Under the pieces are notes generated by a model. The model saw only the letters and a list, made by a program, of their open reading frames with translations, was not told the DNA's origin and searched no databases. Below, piece by piece: positions 26,843-36,921 of a DNA stretch of 64,000 bases (positions are counted from its first letter, which is position 1; each line of letters starts with the position of its first letter). The DNA lies in the NCBI GenBank assembly GCA_942493325.1, contig OW818689.1:6076001-6140000 (forward strand), in the 5' to 3' direction. The DNA comes from JAAFHB01 sp942493325. GTDB lineage: Bacteria; Bacteroidota; Bacteroidia; Bacteroidales; Prolixibacteraceae. A program made the translations under genes and the position numbers.

Positions 26843-29344
26843 TTAAAATTCACCCATGTTGCCACCCTCGTTTCCTTGCTGTGAATCTTCGTTTCGCGGT
26901 TCTTTTGATTTGAAATTATTGAGTTTATAACTCAAAGTAAGTTGAACCACCTGTGGCTCACGGGTAAACTTGAACTCCGAACGAAAACCTTCGCCGTAGG
27001 TGGTTCCTCCAAAGTTCATGGTTCCGAAAATGTCCTGCATTTGTAAAGTAGCCGTCAGTTTATTTTTAAAAAAGTCCTGTTTAATGGCTGCATTGGCAAA
27101 CATCATCGGGTCGCGGGTTCCCTGTGCCGAGGCTGTTGCACCCCGGTAGATTCCCGTTACCTGCAGTCGGGTGTTTTTCGCCAGTTTCATGTCTAAATTC
27201 AGCCGGGAATCAAAGTTAGTACTGCTTTGATCCACGCTCTTCCCGTTGATTTCGCCCTCGAGCCAGTAATTATAAAGTGTGCCGGTCGCAATGATCCTGA
27301 AACCCGGTTTAATCTCAATATTTGCCATCAATTCACCGCCAAGTGAATAATCGTCGTTGACATTAGCCATTGTGTGGTAAATTATACCATCCTCACCCAG
27401 CGTTTGAATTCGGGTCATCAGATCCTTTGTGTTCCTGTAATATCCTTCCAGGGAAACGAATGAGGTTTTTAGACGTTTCAGGATTGTAAGGTCATACGAA
27501 CCTGTATATTCCGGCTTAAGATCAGGATTGCCCATCCTTATATTGTCCTCATCTATATACGATTGAAAAGGTTCTAGGCTATTACCCCCCGGACGGTTCA
27601 GGCGTCGGCTGTAACTTGCCTGAAATTCAAAATCATTTTTTAATTTTTGGGAAAAGTGAAGTGTCGGGAAAAGATCATAAAGACTTAATTGATGCGCCTC
27701 CGGAGACTTTTCACTCTCAATGGTCCTGTTGGTATATTCACCGCGTAAACCCAGCTGGTACGAAAATCCTTCACCCTCATGCGAGAAGGTTGAGTAGAGT
27801 GAATGTATTTCCTGGGTAAAATCGTATGAGCTGCTAAAGATCGGGTTTCTGACCCATTTCAAATCACTCACCATATTCCCGCCTGCTTCTTCAAAATCGA
27901 AAATCTCGGTTTCCTTCTCCAGTCGTGCCTGATAACCGGCTTCAAATTTGTTTTTATCATCGATCGGTAAGGTATAGTCGAGTTTTGCCCGGTACTCCTT
28001 TTCATCCGATTTTTCGTTCGATCTGTTGGTAGAATCCAGATCAGTCAGATTCCATTGCGCATCCGTGAAATATCTTATCTGGTTTTCCCTGTCGTTGCCG
28101 GTGCTCTCCGAAACATATAATAATCCCTGGAGTTCGTGCCCTTTCTTATTGAATTTCTGCTGAAAATTTAAATCACTGCTCCAGTAATCACCACCACGGG
28201 TAGAACTATTATCCTGAAATTTAAACATGTCGGGTGTGCCCTTGTTGTCATATTCGTGCCGAAATCCTGTGTTTGCATTTTTGAAACTGCGGGTTCCGAT
28301 TGTCCCCGTCATTCCGATCGAGGTATTGTCACTAACCTGGTATTCAAATCCCCCTTTTACACTTTTCCCGGTCCTGAACATAGAACCATCGCCTGTGGAG
28401 TTTCTGGAAAAAATTGTATCCCCCGAATAAAGTTCCATTTTCGAATCACGGGTCCCCTTGTACTGCATATCCGAAAAATCGGCACCCAGCAGGAAGTTCC
28501 ACTTACCGGTCCTGTAGTTGAAGTTCATGTCTCCCCTGTATTTATTATTCGTGCCAGCAGTAAAATTAAATAAAGCACTGAATGAATCCTTGATATTTTT
28601 CTTCATCACCACATTAATGATTCCTGAAACGCCATCCGGATCGTACTTCGCAGACGGATTGGTAATGATTTCAATGTTTTCGATATTCGTGGCGGGTATC
28701 TGGCGCAGCGCATCACTACCCTTTAATACGCTTGGTTTACCATCAATGAGCACGGTAAAAGCAGAACTTCCCCTAAGGGTGACATTCCCCTCAAAATCGG
28801 TCTGTACAGACGGCGTATTTTCAAGTACATCAACAGCAGAACCTCCCGTGGCATTTATATCCTGGCTCACATTAACAACCCGCCGATCGATTTTAAATTC
28901 TACCCGTGCTTTCTCAGCAACGACTTCAACTTCCCCGATTTGTTCGGTTGCAGCTTTGAGTTCAACACGGCCCAGATCGACCACCGGATTTTCAGGATTC
29001 AGCACGATGTTTGAAATGGTTGTTTTTTCAAATCCTATAAAATTGGCACGAAGGAAAAATCTACCGGCGGGCAGCCTTTTAATCTCGAACGATCCATTGG
29101 ATGCGGTCATTACACCACCTAAAATGGAACTGTCAGCTTCGGAATAAACGGCTACATTGGCGTATTCCATGGGTGAATGAGTTACAGCTTCTATTATGGT
29201 TCCTTTAATAACCATATTTTTGGCAGGTGCTTCATTTTCTATCCCTTCAGTTTTTGCCGGGCCTGCGAAAGGTGCCGGTGTCTGGGCATTTAATCGAAAA
29301 ATGATTGCTGTAAGAAGCAATATCAACAGGGTAAACTTTGTCAT
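26843..29344 (-). CDS. TonB-dependent outer-membrane receptor
   Basis: An 833-residue receptor. A signal peptide (to ~AQTPA) is followed by a carboxypeptidase-regulatory-like domain (~47-125, VIKGTIIEAVTHSPMEYANV). The plug domain (~150-250) has NATGGSAVDVLENTPSVQTD, TLRGSSAFTVLIDG and PDGVSGIINVVMKK, and a ~550-residue barrel has RLNRPGGNSLEPF and NPDLKPEYTGSYDL. It belongs to the outer_membrane_beta-barrel group rather than classic SusC: there is no SusD neighbour, so the substrate is unlikely to be a large polysaccharide. The C-terminus has a Gly/Asn/Gln-rich tail (GNEGGNMGEF) in place of a clean terminal strand. Confidence 0.9.
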   Translation of the reverse strand: MTKFTLLILLLTAIIFRLNAQTPAPFAGPAKTEGIENEAPAKNMVIKGTIIEAVTHSPMEYANVAVYSEADSSILGGVMTASNGSFEIKRLPAGRFFLRANFIGFEKTTISNIVLNPENPVVDLGRVELKAATEQIGEVEVVAEKARVEFKIDRRVVNVSQDINATGGSAVDVLENTPSVQTDFEGNVTLRGSSAFTVLIDGKPSVLKGSDALRQIPATNIENIEIITNPSAKYDPDGVSGIINVVMKKNIKDSFSALFNFTAGTNNKYRGDMNFNYRTGKWNFLLGADFSDMQYKGTRDSKMELYSGDTIFSRNSTGDGSMFRTGKSVKGGFEYQVSDNTSIGMTGTIGTRSFKNANTGFRHEYDNKGTPDMFKFQDNSSTRGGDYWSSDLNFQQKFNKKGHELQGLLYVSESTGNDRENQIRYFTDAQWNLTDLDSTNRSNEKSDEKEYRAKLDYTLPIDDKNKFEAGYQARLEKETEIFDFEEAGGNMVSDLKWVRNPIFSSSYDFTQEIHSLYSTFSHEGEGFSYQLGLRGEYTNRTIESEKSPEAHQLSLYDLFPTLHFSQKLKNDFEFQASYSRRLNRPGGNSLEPFQSYIDEDNIRMGNPDLKPEYTGSYDLTILKRLKTSFVSLEGYYRNTKDLMTRIQTLGEDGIIYHTMANVNDDYSLGGELMANIEIKPGFRIIATGTLYNYWLEGEINGKSVDQSSTNFDSRLNLDMKLAKNTRLQVTGIYRGATASAQGTRDPMMFANAAIKQDFFKNKLTATLQMQDIFGTMNFGGTTYGEGFRSEFKFTREPQVVQLTLSYKLNNFKSKEPRNEDSQQGNEGGNMGEF

Positions 29345-29549
29345 AATTCCTATAATTTTTACCCTTATTTGATATCGTTCTAAACTATTGGTTTAATGCG
29401 TGTGGTGTTAAATAATTGTTAATCGATTAATGGATAGAAAATCAGATAGTTGTGTGTGAATTTTAAGTGTCATTTACTAGCAGTAAACATTGTAGTAATG
29501 TGTAAATGACAGATGGCAGATTTTGTAAGAACTCCAAAACGCCGAATCC

Positions 29550-29717
29550 GGCGGCGCATGGCAGGTTTGATTTTCAATTAGGGTGGTAGTGGCGCCGCAT
29601 TTTGTTCTGTCATTCTAACCCCGGGTGGCGCGATACCGAATATGCTCCATGTCAATTAATTAATTTTTGATCCGGAATCGCTTACCCGGGGTCATTAAGA
29701 TTGAATCCCTTCGGGAT
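29550..29717 (-). repeat. dispersed intergenic repeat, copy B
   Basis: Read on the minus strand it starts ATCCCGAAGGGATT and continues with TTAATGACCCCGGGTAAGCG, CGCGCCACCCGGGGTTAG and ATGCGCCGCC, matching copy A at 1581-1750 in order. The two copies are in opposite orientation about 28 kb apart. Confidence 0.7.
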
Positions 29718-29848
29718 ACCAAAAGAACGGCATATTTTTATGGCTAGCGATGTTGCTCCTAAAAAGGCGATATAAAACTCCATAAAACTCCATTTTTCTC
29801 TCTCCCATTCGCCACTTCGCCTCCCGGGAACGATGTGATTCGCCCTTT

Positions 29849-29893
29849 CGCTCCATGCCCCATCGCTCCATGCCCCATCGCTCCATGCCCCAT
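29849..29893. repeat. three perfect 15-bp tandem repeats
   Basis: CGCTCCATGCCCCAT is repeated exactly three times, with degenerate flanks of the same flavour (CGCCCTTTCG). Its length could vary by slippage. It is not coding. Confidence 0.85.
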
Positions 29894-29945
29894 GCACATT
29901 TTCTCCTCTTCCCATCTTCGCCTGACCGCCCCTTTCTGCATAGAT

Positions 29946-30977
29946 TCACCGTTGCTGCGTTGAAATGCAGATTTTAACCGGCAAATGATCGCTGATTCCG
30001 CTGTGATACTTCGGTCCAAGGTAGGTTCTGAACGGTTTTTTTCCAAGCCAGGTGGGATCGGGTTCAAGCAGAAAATCATAATTGCAGATTCCGCTTAGTC
30101 CGAACTCTATTTTGAATGTATTATTTGACATAAGATGATAGGAGCATATCATCTGGTCGAAAATTTCCCATTGACCACCCGCCCTTATTGTTCCATCTGC
30201 TGTTTGCGTCCAAAGTGTTGAAAGATTAATTAAACCCGCAGGATTATTGTTGCCGGGATATGGGAAAGCGCTGAGTATTCCGGTAAAGCATTTCTCGTGA
30301 GGTGTGGCATTAAAGTCGCCCATTAGCAGGATATTCGCATCCCGGTCCTTTGACATCAGCGAATCGAGGTAATTCCTTAGTAGTCGCGCTGTAATCTCCC
30401 GTTTCGCTTTGGATTCGATATATCCACCACTTCTTGAGGGCCAGTGATTAACAAAAAAATGAAATTTTTCGCTTTCCAGTTCTGCCGCAAAATAAAGAAT
30501 ATCACGTGATTTAAAAACGTTTTTCCCTTGATCAGAGACCGGTATGTGATCATAGTCAATTGGTTTTACCTTGTCTTTCCGGTAAAGTAATGCCACATCA
30601 ATTCCCCGGGAGTCGGGTGATTCCTTATGAATAATTTCATAGGGCACTTTATTTAAAGGGGTTTTACTGATCAGTTGTTCACATACCCAGCGATTTTCAA
30701 CTTCGGCAAGACCGATTATATCGGGGAACTGACCATTGCCGGATGTGATTAGGGTCTTATAGATCATCTTAATTTTCTCAGCGAAGCGTTCCCTTGTCCA
30801 GTGTTTTTCACTGGCGGGAGTAAATTCTTCATCCGATGTTTCGGAATCGTCCCACGTATCAAAAAGATTTTCAACATTGTAGAATACAATATTGTATTTG
30901 GTCTGCGCTTCGACCCTGAATATAGCCGCCAGATTGATCGTTGCACAAACAAGAATCCATTTCAGAATCCCGGACAT
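29946..30977 (-). CDS. exported endonuclease/exonuclease/phosphatase-family protein
   Basis: A 343-residue EEP-fold hydrolase with a signal peptide (to ~VEAQT). Catalytic motifs are in order: YNVENLFDTWDD (Asn, Asp), IGLAEVENRW (the metal-binding Glu), FFVNHWPSRSGG (His), LMGDFNATP (Asp, Asn) and SGISDHLPVKI (the closing Asp-His). The family includes nucleases, sphingomyelinases and phosphatases; the substrate cannot be read. It starts 3 nt after the upstream lipoprotein gene's stop and is co-transcribed with it. Confidence 0.88.
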   Translation of the reverse strand: MSGILKWILVCATINLAAIFRVEAQTKYNIVFYNVENLFDTWDDSETSDEEFTPASEKHWTRERFAEKIKMIYKTLITSGNGQFPDIIGLAEVENRWVCEQLISKTPLNKVPYEIIHKESPDSRGIDVALLYRKDKVKPIDYDHIPVSDQGKNVFKSRDILYFAAELESEKFHFFVNHWPSRSGGYIESKAKREITARLLRNYLDSLMSKDRDANILLMGDFNATPHEKCFTGILSAFPYPGNNNPAGLINLSTLWTQTADGTIRAGGQWEIFDQMICSYHLMSNNTFKIEFGLSGICNYDFLLEPDPTWLGKKPFRTYLGPKYHSGISDHLPVKICISTQQR

Positions 30978-30980
30978 GAA

Positions 30981-32417
30981 CTATAATTTTGCGCTTTTCT
31001 TTTTATCGATCCGTTCGAATGCCCCCAGGTCGGGCCCTTCATCACTGATTCTGCTATTATTCTTTAAATCAATAGGATACGATTTTCCATAGCTGGCTTT
31101 GCCATAATCCTTTACAATCGACAAGGTATCTAATTCAAAATTACCTTTATATGGATTCTTAAAACGTGGATTAACATTCCGGATGATATCCACAAAACGA
31201 TTGGCTTCGGCGAGTTTAAAGGTATCGGATATCTGGATCATACACCTGTCGAAAAGATAATTAGCGTCTCCCTGCTTATCCATCGAGATAAGTAGTTCAT
31301 TCATGCGGTTTCCGGTAATTATGCAGTTCCCAAAAGTTGCCTCATTAATATCACCTACATACCTTGCGCCACTTTTAGTATCAACCAGGTAGTTCGATAT
31401 TACCAGTGTCTCTGTCGTACGCATACCAGAGGATAACTTATTGTAGTAATTGGCAAAAGTGGTGTGGTAGAACTGGTAATTACCACCCAGTAAAAGGGCA
31501 GTATTGTAGTATCTTACATTTGAAATGATACAGTTATAGGCAAGAATTTTCGACTTCATGGCCCAGATTCCCGCCCAGCTCATATTTTCAATCCGCGTAT
31601 TTGTTAATTCCAACGATGCAAATCCGCTGTGTTCAATAGTTCCTACCTGCAAACCAATATTTGCATTTTTAATCCTGGCATAATTGATTTTGTTGTTATG
31701 ACTACCCGAATAGAGGATTATCCCGTTCCATTGATCCGGCAGGTCGCTGTAGGCCGATTCCAGACGATCACCTTCAAATTCCACCGGTTCACTGAATGAT
31801 CCTTCTACTTTTAATGTTCCTTTGACGATTAAACCGGCATTCTTATGGAAATATACTGTCGTACCAGCTTCAATGGTCAATGTCTGTCCCGAATCGACAA
31901 TGGCTTCATTGTAAACAAGATACGGTCTGTCGTTGCTCCATACCGAAGTTTTTATTGGATCGGACTTTACCATTATAAAATCCTGCCCCCAGGCTATTAA
32001 CTGAACTTTCTGGTCGATATTGTTGATCTTGAATATGATGGAATCTTCAGTAATTAACGGCGTATTTTTTCCTGTTTTTTCGAGCACCGCTTCAACAAAT
32101 ATAAAGATACTGTCTTGTGCGGGTATCTGAACATTATAGGTTTCATTGGTTGCGTCTCCGTTTACATTGAGACGAAATCCACTCTGCTCACCCCCGGCCA
32201 GTCTGACCGATGATATCACGATGTTTTCGTTTGTCTGGTTGATTACCCGGAGATTTTTTGTAGGCGAACCAATTGAGGTAAAGAGGGTATCAAAGGTGAT
32301 TGTATCAGACGAAAAATGGAGTACCGCGTCAGAAGATGAGTTTATATTCTCTTTTTCACAGGCATAGAAAAGAGAAATCACCCATAATAGCATCAGTATT
32401 TTGATAAAGCACCTCAT
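30981..32417 (-). CDS. beta-helix lipoprotein
   Basis: A 478-residue lipoprotein. The signal ends WVISLFYACEKEN, with the lipobox Cys at about 20. An N-terminal beta-sandwich region (to ~165) precedes a right-handed parallel beta-helix region with repeated short strands (AGTTVYFHKNAGLIVKGTLK, ILYSGSHNNKINYARIKN, NTRIENMSWAGIWAMKSKI). It ends LGAFERIDKKK, as many surface beta-helix proteins do. Such proteins bind or cleave glycans or serve as surface adhesins, but no catalytic residues are evident. It is in one operon with the EEP protein. Confidence 0.8.
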   Translation of the reverse strand: MRCFIKILMLLWVISLFYACEKENINSSSDAVLHFSSDTITFDTLFTSIGSPTKNLRVINQTNENIVISSVRLAGGEQSGFRLNVNGDATNETYNVQIPAQDSIFIFVEAVLEKTGKNTPLITEDSIIFKINNIDQKVQLIAWGQDFIMVKSDPIKTSVWSNDRPYLVYNEAIVDSGQTLTIEAGTTVYFHKNAGLIVKGTLKVEGSFSEPVEFEGDRLESAYSDLPDQWNGIILYSGSHNNKINYARIKNANIGLQVGTIEHSGFASLELTNTRIENMSWAGIWAMKSKILAYNCIISNVRYYNTALLLGGNYQFYHTTFANYYNKLSSGMRTTETLVISNYLVDTKSGARYVGDINEATFGNCIITGNRMNELLISMDKQGDANYLFDRCMIQISDTFKLAEANRFVDIIRNVNPRFKNPYKGNFELDTLSIVKDYGKASYGKSYPIDLKNNSRISDEGPDLGAFERIDKKKSAKL

Positions 32418-32477
32418 TTAAGGTTTCGGTCAATTATGTTCAATTCGTTTTAATAGAGTTATCCCAATATAATAATT

Positions 32478-32485
32478 CAAAGATA
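32478..32485 (-). promoter_or_regulatory. candidate -7 box for the beta-helix/EEP operon
   Basis: The minus strand reads TATCTTTG, a perfect match to TAnnTTTG, 60 nt upstream of the lipoprotein ATG. No good -33 box is found at the proper distance. Confidence 0.4.
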
Positions 32486-32504
32486 ACACAATAATCGCAA
32501 ATCT

Positions 32505-33965
32505 TTAACGTTTTTTAACGAAAATATTCTCTTTTTTTTCAATGAGCAGCAAACCCAGAAAAGTGATTCCACCATTAATTATAATTAGCTCAAAGCCAAT
32601 CTGATAGCCATTGAAGAATGTACCGGAATAAGCATCAAACATCCAGGCGATAAACGGTGAACAAATAGTCACAAGAGGAACCCACCGGTCTTTGACCTGT
32701 TTTTTGGTTAGAAATCCGAACGCAAAAAGACCGAGTAAAGGTCCATACGTGTAACCTGCGGCTTTAAAAACTGCAACGACGACACTTTGGTCATTGATGA
32801 TTCTAAACACCATGATTACAAAAAAAAGCAAAAAGGAAAACCCAATGTGTGTACGTCGTAACAAAGGCTGTTTTCTTTCCTGCGGACGGTTCTTAATATC
32901 GAGAAAATCGACACAAAAAGCCGTTGTCAGCGAGGTAAGGGCTGAATCGGCACTCGCGTAATTTGCCGCTGTAATTCCGAGTAAAAAGAAAATTCCGATC
33001 ATTACGCTCATGTGGTTAAGCGCAAGCAGCGGAAACAGGTAATCCGATTTTGGCGGTAACTTTATCCCGTTTATTTCGGCAAACAGGTAAAGTAAAACGC
33101 CCAGCAAAAGGAACATTCCCACTACCAAAACAAAAATTGCACTGAAAGTAAGCATGTTTTTTTGAGCTTCTTTCAAACTTTTACACGTGAGATTTTTCTG
33201 CATCATATCCTGGTCGAGACCTACCATCACGATAGTCACGAAAATTCCTGCAATGAATTGTTTGAAAAAATTCTTATCCGATTTTAGATCCCATTCGAAG
33301 ATCCTTGAATAGGGGTGGTCGTTTATTTTTTGAAATGCTTCTGAAAGTGACCAGTCAAAACTTGAAAAGATATAGATGATGGTCATTATTACAGCAGTAA
33401 GCAGGAAGATCGTTTGTAATGAATCAGTCCAGATGATTGTTTTAACTCCGCCTTTGTAAGTGTAAATCCAGATCAGCAGGATACTGATCAGCACAGTAAC
33501 CCCAAATGGTATTCCAAGCGCGTCAAAAAGTGCAAGCTGCAGGACCTCTGCCACCAGATACATCCGAAACGCGGCACCTATCGTTCTGGAAAGAAGGAAA
33601 AAGAAGGATCCCGACTTGTAAGAATAAAAACCAAAACGTTGTTCGAGGTAGGTGTAAATTGAGATCAGGTTAAGTTTGTAGTACACAGGCAGCAGAACGA
33701 GCGCTACAATCCAGAAACCAACCAGGTTGCCCATAATAAACTGGAAATAAGTACTTGCCGAGTTTCCGACTTCACCCGGAACTGATATAAAAGTAACACC
33801 AGAAATAGTCGTTCCGATCATTCCGAAGGCAACGATAAACCATGGGGATTTCCTGTTTGCAGTAAAAAATGAATCAGTTGTAGCCGATTTACCGGTGATT
33901 TGGGCAATAATAATGAGCATTAAAAAATAGCCTCCAAGCAGGATGGCGACAAGAACAGGATTCAT
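32505..33965 (-). CDS. sodium:solute symporter (SSS family)
   Basis: A 486-residue polytopic transporter with about 13 membrane helices. SSS signatures include FFTANRKSPWFIVAFGMIGT near residue 35, SGVTFISVPGEVG, and NYASADSALTSLTTAFCVDF near residue 330, which contributes the Na2 site Ser/Thr residues. These proteins import sugars, sialic acid, amino acids or organic acids with sodium. No catabolic neighbour points to a substrate. Confidence 0.9.
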   Translation of the reverse strand: MNPVLVAILLGGYFLMLIIIAQITGKSATTDSFFTANRKSPWFIVAFGMIGTTISGVTFISVPGEVGNSASTYFQFIMGNLVGFWIVALVLLPVYYKLNLISIYTYLEQRFGFYSYKSGSFFFLLSRTIGAAFRMYLVAEVLQLALFDALGIPFGVTVLISILLIWIYTYKGGVKTIIWTDSLQTIFLLTAVIMTIIYIFSSFDWSLSEAFQKINDHPYSRIFEWDLKSDKNFFKQFIAGIFVTIVMVGLDQDMMQKNLTCKSLKEAQKNMLTFSAIFVLVVGMFLLLGVLLYLFAEINGIKLPPKSDYLFPLLALNHMSVMIGIFFLLGITAANYASADSALTSLTTAFCVDFLDIKNRPQERKQPLLRRTHIGFSFLLFFVIMVFRIINDQSVVVAVFKAAGYTYGPLLGLFAFGFLTKKQVKDRWVPLVTICSPFIAWMFDAYSGTFFNGYQIGFELIIINGGITFLGLLLIEKKENIFVKKR

Positions 33966-34078
33966 CTGATTGATTTTAAATCGGGGTACAACAACTTTTT
34001 TTTCTTGTGTAAAGAGATTTCTTCCCTTGAATTTCTGCGAAAGTATGGATATGATTTAATAAACAAGAAAAAATGGGT

Positions 34079-35728
34079 CTATATTTTTTTCTTTATTTTA
34101 TTGACATAATAGGTTGAGATCACTAAAGTGGTAACGGCGAAAAAGAGGAAGATCATTATTCTGTAGATTAATTCGATTTCTGCCAGATCAACCAGGAATA
34201 AATAGCATGCCGATACCAGCAAATTCGCAAGGGCCATCCACCGATACTTAATGTTTTTAATAATTATGCTTAATCCGAGGTAGATGCCTGACAGGCAAAG
34301 CCACGAAATGGTAATGTATTGCCCGGGTAGTCCTTTGTAAGTGGCATACAGCATCGAGAAAAACAGGATAAACAAGTAGATGTTCCTGATAAAGTCGGTT
34401 TTTATATTCAACCGCTCCTTTTGCCAGTTGATGATCCTGGCAGATAAAAAAGCAACCACTGGTATAGAGAAATTCACTGCCTGTAATTCTCCCGAGATAT
34501 TGTAATACACAATGATCAGGATTAACAGCAAAAAGGTATTCATTAACGTAATGATCTGCGACCTGTACCAAAGCGCTAAAGTCAGTACAAGAAAACTTTG
34601 ACAGATAAGCAATACGAATGAATCGGGGAAATGGTAGTAGCCATAAATACTTACACTTATTGCAACAAATCCAAACAATGCATAAAGAGCGGGTGCGAAT
34701 TTCCAGGGCGAATAGAACTTTAACAGGACAGACCAAGCAACGCAATAAATTGAAATTGCCGTAAATAGTGGTACATACGAGTTTGAAAAATGTTTTATTA
34801 CCAGCGTGAACAACAAAAACGAAAAGGCAGATCCTGCAAGCAGAATTGTAGAAAGTATCAAATTTTCGGGATAGGCTTCACTGGGTTTCATTAATGCGCC
34901 GAGGGAATACAATGCTGTTATTATCGAAAAATAAATAAATGTATAATGATAAATTAAATTATCCGGCGTTTTATCCGGCAGCAAAGGAATTTTAAACAAC
35001 CAGGCCAGGTTTATGATAAAGCTGACTGATAAAATAAAAAGCATGGTTTGCCACCAGTCGTATTTCCGGAATGCGTACAAAACCGCGCCCGTAGTTGCTA
35101 TTGAAACCAGGAAAAATGTTGCCGCATGATTCGAAGTTAAACCGGTAAACAATGCAAATGTAAAAGCCAGTCCGGCCAGAATCTGCGATTGTTTTTTTAT
35201 GGCAAAATATAGCTGAGACCCTACTGCCGCCAGTAGTAAGATTGTTGCAGCCAGTTGATTTTCTATGATGGGCTTATCGTTGTAATAATGAAGTCGTAGA
35301 ATAACATAATACAAAATGATAAATCCGAAAAGACTAAATAAGAACGACAGGTAGGAGAAATGTTTCCGACAGTAGTGCGACATCGTAAAAATTCCTGTGA
35401 CACTAATCATGCCTGTAATAATGGCGAACACAGGGTTGCCGGTATCATTAAAGTACTGCCACAGGAAAGTTATGGCAAAGAACAATACAATGTTTCCCAG
35501 CCACGCTAATCCATATTCACCAAGCCGGGTTTCAAACGGCAAGCTTAACGGGATCGTTACGTTGAAAGATTCATTGTCTTCTTCTCCTGTTTCCTGGCCG
35601 GACATTGTTTTTGCCTGCTGAATTTGTTCCTTGTTCGATTCCAGCAGTTCAATCCGTTGTTCAAGAACATCCAGCCGTTTTAGAATTTGTTCCAGGTCTG
35701 CGGTTTTCAGATCATTAAGGTTCGTCAT
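34079..35728 (-). CDS. DUF2339-like multi-pass membrane protein
   Basis: A 549-residue protein. A short coiled coil (LEQILKRLDVLEQRIELLES, residues ~9-28) precedes about 16 hydrophobic segments, the layout of the DUF2339 family, whose function is unknown. It begins 14 nt inside the end of the NrfD-like gene, behind a strong AAAGGAGG ribosome-binding site. For that reason the ATG at 35726-35728 is preferred to an upstream frame extension, and the gene belongs to the electron-transfer operon. Confidence 0.75.
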   Translation of the reverse strand: MTNLNDLKTADLEQILKRLDVLEQRIELLESNKEQIQQAKTMSGQETGEEDNESFNVTIPLSLPFETRLGEYGLAWLGNIVLFFAITFLWQYFNDTGNPVFAIITGMISVTGIFTMSHYCRKHFSYLSFLFSLFGFIILYYVILRLHYYNDKPIIENQLAATILLLAAVGSQLYFAIKKQSQILAGLAFTFALFTGLTSNHAATFFLVSIATTGAVLYAFRKYDWWQTMLFILSVSFIINLAWLFKIPLLPDKTPDNLIYHYTFIYFSIITALYSLGALMKPSEAYPENLILSTILLAGSAFSFLLFTLVIKHFSNSYVPLFTAISIYCVAWSVLLKFYSPWKFAPALYALFGFVAISVSIYGYYHFPDSFVLLICQSFLVLTLALWYRSQIITLMNTFLLLILIIVYYNISGELQAVNFSIPVVAFLSARIINWQKERLNIKTDFIRNIYLFILFFSMLYATYKGLPGQYITISWLCLSGIYLGLSIIIKNIKYRWMALANLLVSACYLFLVDLAEIELIYRIMIFLFFAVTTLVISTYYVNKIKKKI

Positions 35729-36920
35729 AATTGTCCTCCTTTTTTTTCCATGGTGGCAACAGCCATAACAGAAATGACAAAATAATAAACGGAACAATCA
35801 GCCAGACTGCTGCCATCAAATAACCTTCGGCACCTATCAGGCCGATTTTGAAACTGGTATATCCGTAAAAGCTTTTTGAAAACAATTGCCCGCCGATTAC
35901 CACATTCCATCGCATAAAGAATACGCCAATAAGAATAAGCGCCGCTACAATAAGGTAAATTGCTTTCCTAATCCTTTCTGTGGGTTTGTAAAACTGCATC
36001 GTACCCAGTGTAAGCAATGGCACAATGGTCCCAAGCAGTCCCTGCATGATAAACAATGTAAAGAAGAGTTTGCCGAACACGAGATTATGCAGGACTTCGA
36101 ATGACTCTTCCGCCTCGTAAATACGGTGAATCTGATCAAGGCCTTCGAGTACAAAATCAATAACCAGAATGTAAAACAAGTATTTTGCTATCGTATCCAG
36201 GCACGCCATATCGATGGATATTTTACGGATTTTAGTCAGCAGAATGTAAATAAGCATAACCAACGCAATTCCCGAAACGATGGCTGAAAAAAGGAAAATC
36301 ACCGGCATCAGAACAGTTGACCACCAGGGATTCGCTTTTATCGATCCAAATATGAATCCGACATATCCGTGCAGCAAAAAAGCAGAGGGCACACCGATCA
36401 CCGTAATGATATACCCTATTTTGTTATCCAGTGCAACGGCTTTTGGCGAAATGTCGGTTGTCCACAATGAAAGCACTTTATAAAGGGCGTGTTTGACTCC
36501 TTTTGTTTCAGTTGCCCATATGACCATATCACGGCGATAATCGAACCAGATTTCAAGTAATAATACCACCATGAGGTACCATAAGTAAACAAAGCCAAAA
36601 ATGGCCATTGCGGAACTTGAATGCGGGGTAACCATAATTTCGTAGGCTCTCAAAGGTTTACCCAGGTGGCTGATCAGGGGCATTGTTGCCACGAGCATAA
36701 ACGAAAAAGCGGTAAGTAACGCTATTCCATAGGTCGGTTTGAGGATGTGTACTTTAAATATCCGCTCAAGCGACGCCAGGATAAAGGCTCCTGCGACCAA
36801 TCCCGTGATATAGGGATATAGTACGATGAGTATACTCCAGTTAAGTTCAATTTCATTGGGATAAACATATCCCTCAACTTTCGAAAGAACTTCGTAAAGG
36901 TCCTGTAAATGATGTCCCAT
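35715..36920 (-). CDS. NrfD/PsrC-like quinone-interacting membrane subunit
   Basis: A 401-residue protein with about 9-10 membrane helices, matching the NrfD/PsrC family. The helices (YITGLVAGAFILASLERIF, FSAIVSGIALVMLIYILLTK) and the conserved acidic residues expected at a quinone site are present. In complexes such as Nrf, Psr or ACIII it exchanges electrons with menaquinol. It follows the ferredoxin gene by 1 nt. Confidence 0.88.
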   Translation of the reverse strand: MGHHLQDLYEVLSKVEGYVYPNEIELNWSILIVLYPYITGLVAGAFILASLERIFKVHILKPTYGIALLTAFSFMLVATMPLISHLGKPLRAYEIMVTPHSSSAMAIFGFVYLWYLMVVLLLEIWFDYRRDMVIWATETKGVKHALYKVLSLWTTDISPKAVALDNKIGYIITVIGVPSAFLLHGYVGFIFGSIKANPWWSTVLMPVIFLFSAIVSGIALVMLIYILLTKIRKISIDMACLDTIAKYLFYILVIDFVLEGLDQIHRIYEAEESFEVLHNLVFGKLFFTLFIMQGLLGTIVPLLTLGTMQFYKPTERIRKAIYLIVAALILIGVFFMRWNVVIGGQLFSKSFYGYTSFKIGLIGAEGYLMAAVWLIVPFIILSFLLWLLPPWKKKEDNYDEP

Positions 36921-36921
36921 A

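Larger units (their letters stand above)
29345..29945. other. gene-free region with repeats
   Basis: It holds the dispersed repeat copy B (29550-29717), a 3 x 15-bp tandem repeat (29849-29893) and otherwise unremarkable A+T-rich DNA. Minus-strand open frames of 77-106 codons over the tandem repeat give Gly-Ala-Trp-Ser-Asp repeats and are artefacts. Confidence 0.65.

Noticed and set aside
29682..30079. Minus-strand frames of 77-106 codons
   Set aside because: They run through 15-bp tandem repeats giving GAWSD repeats and into the EEP gene in another frame.
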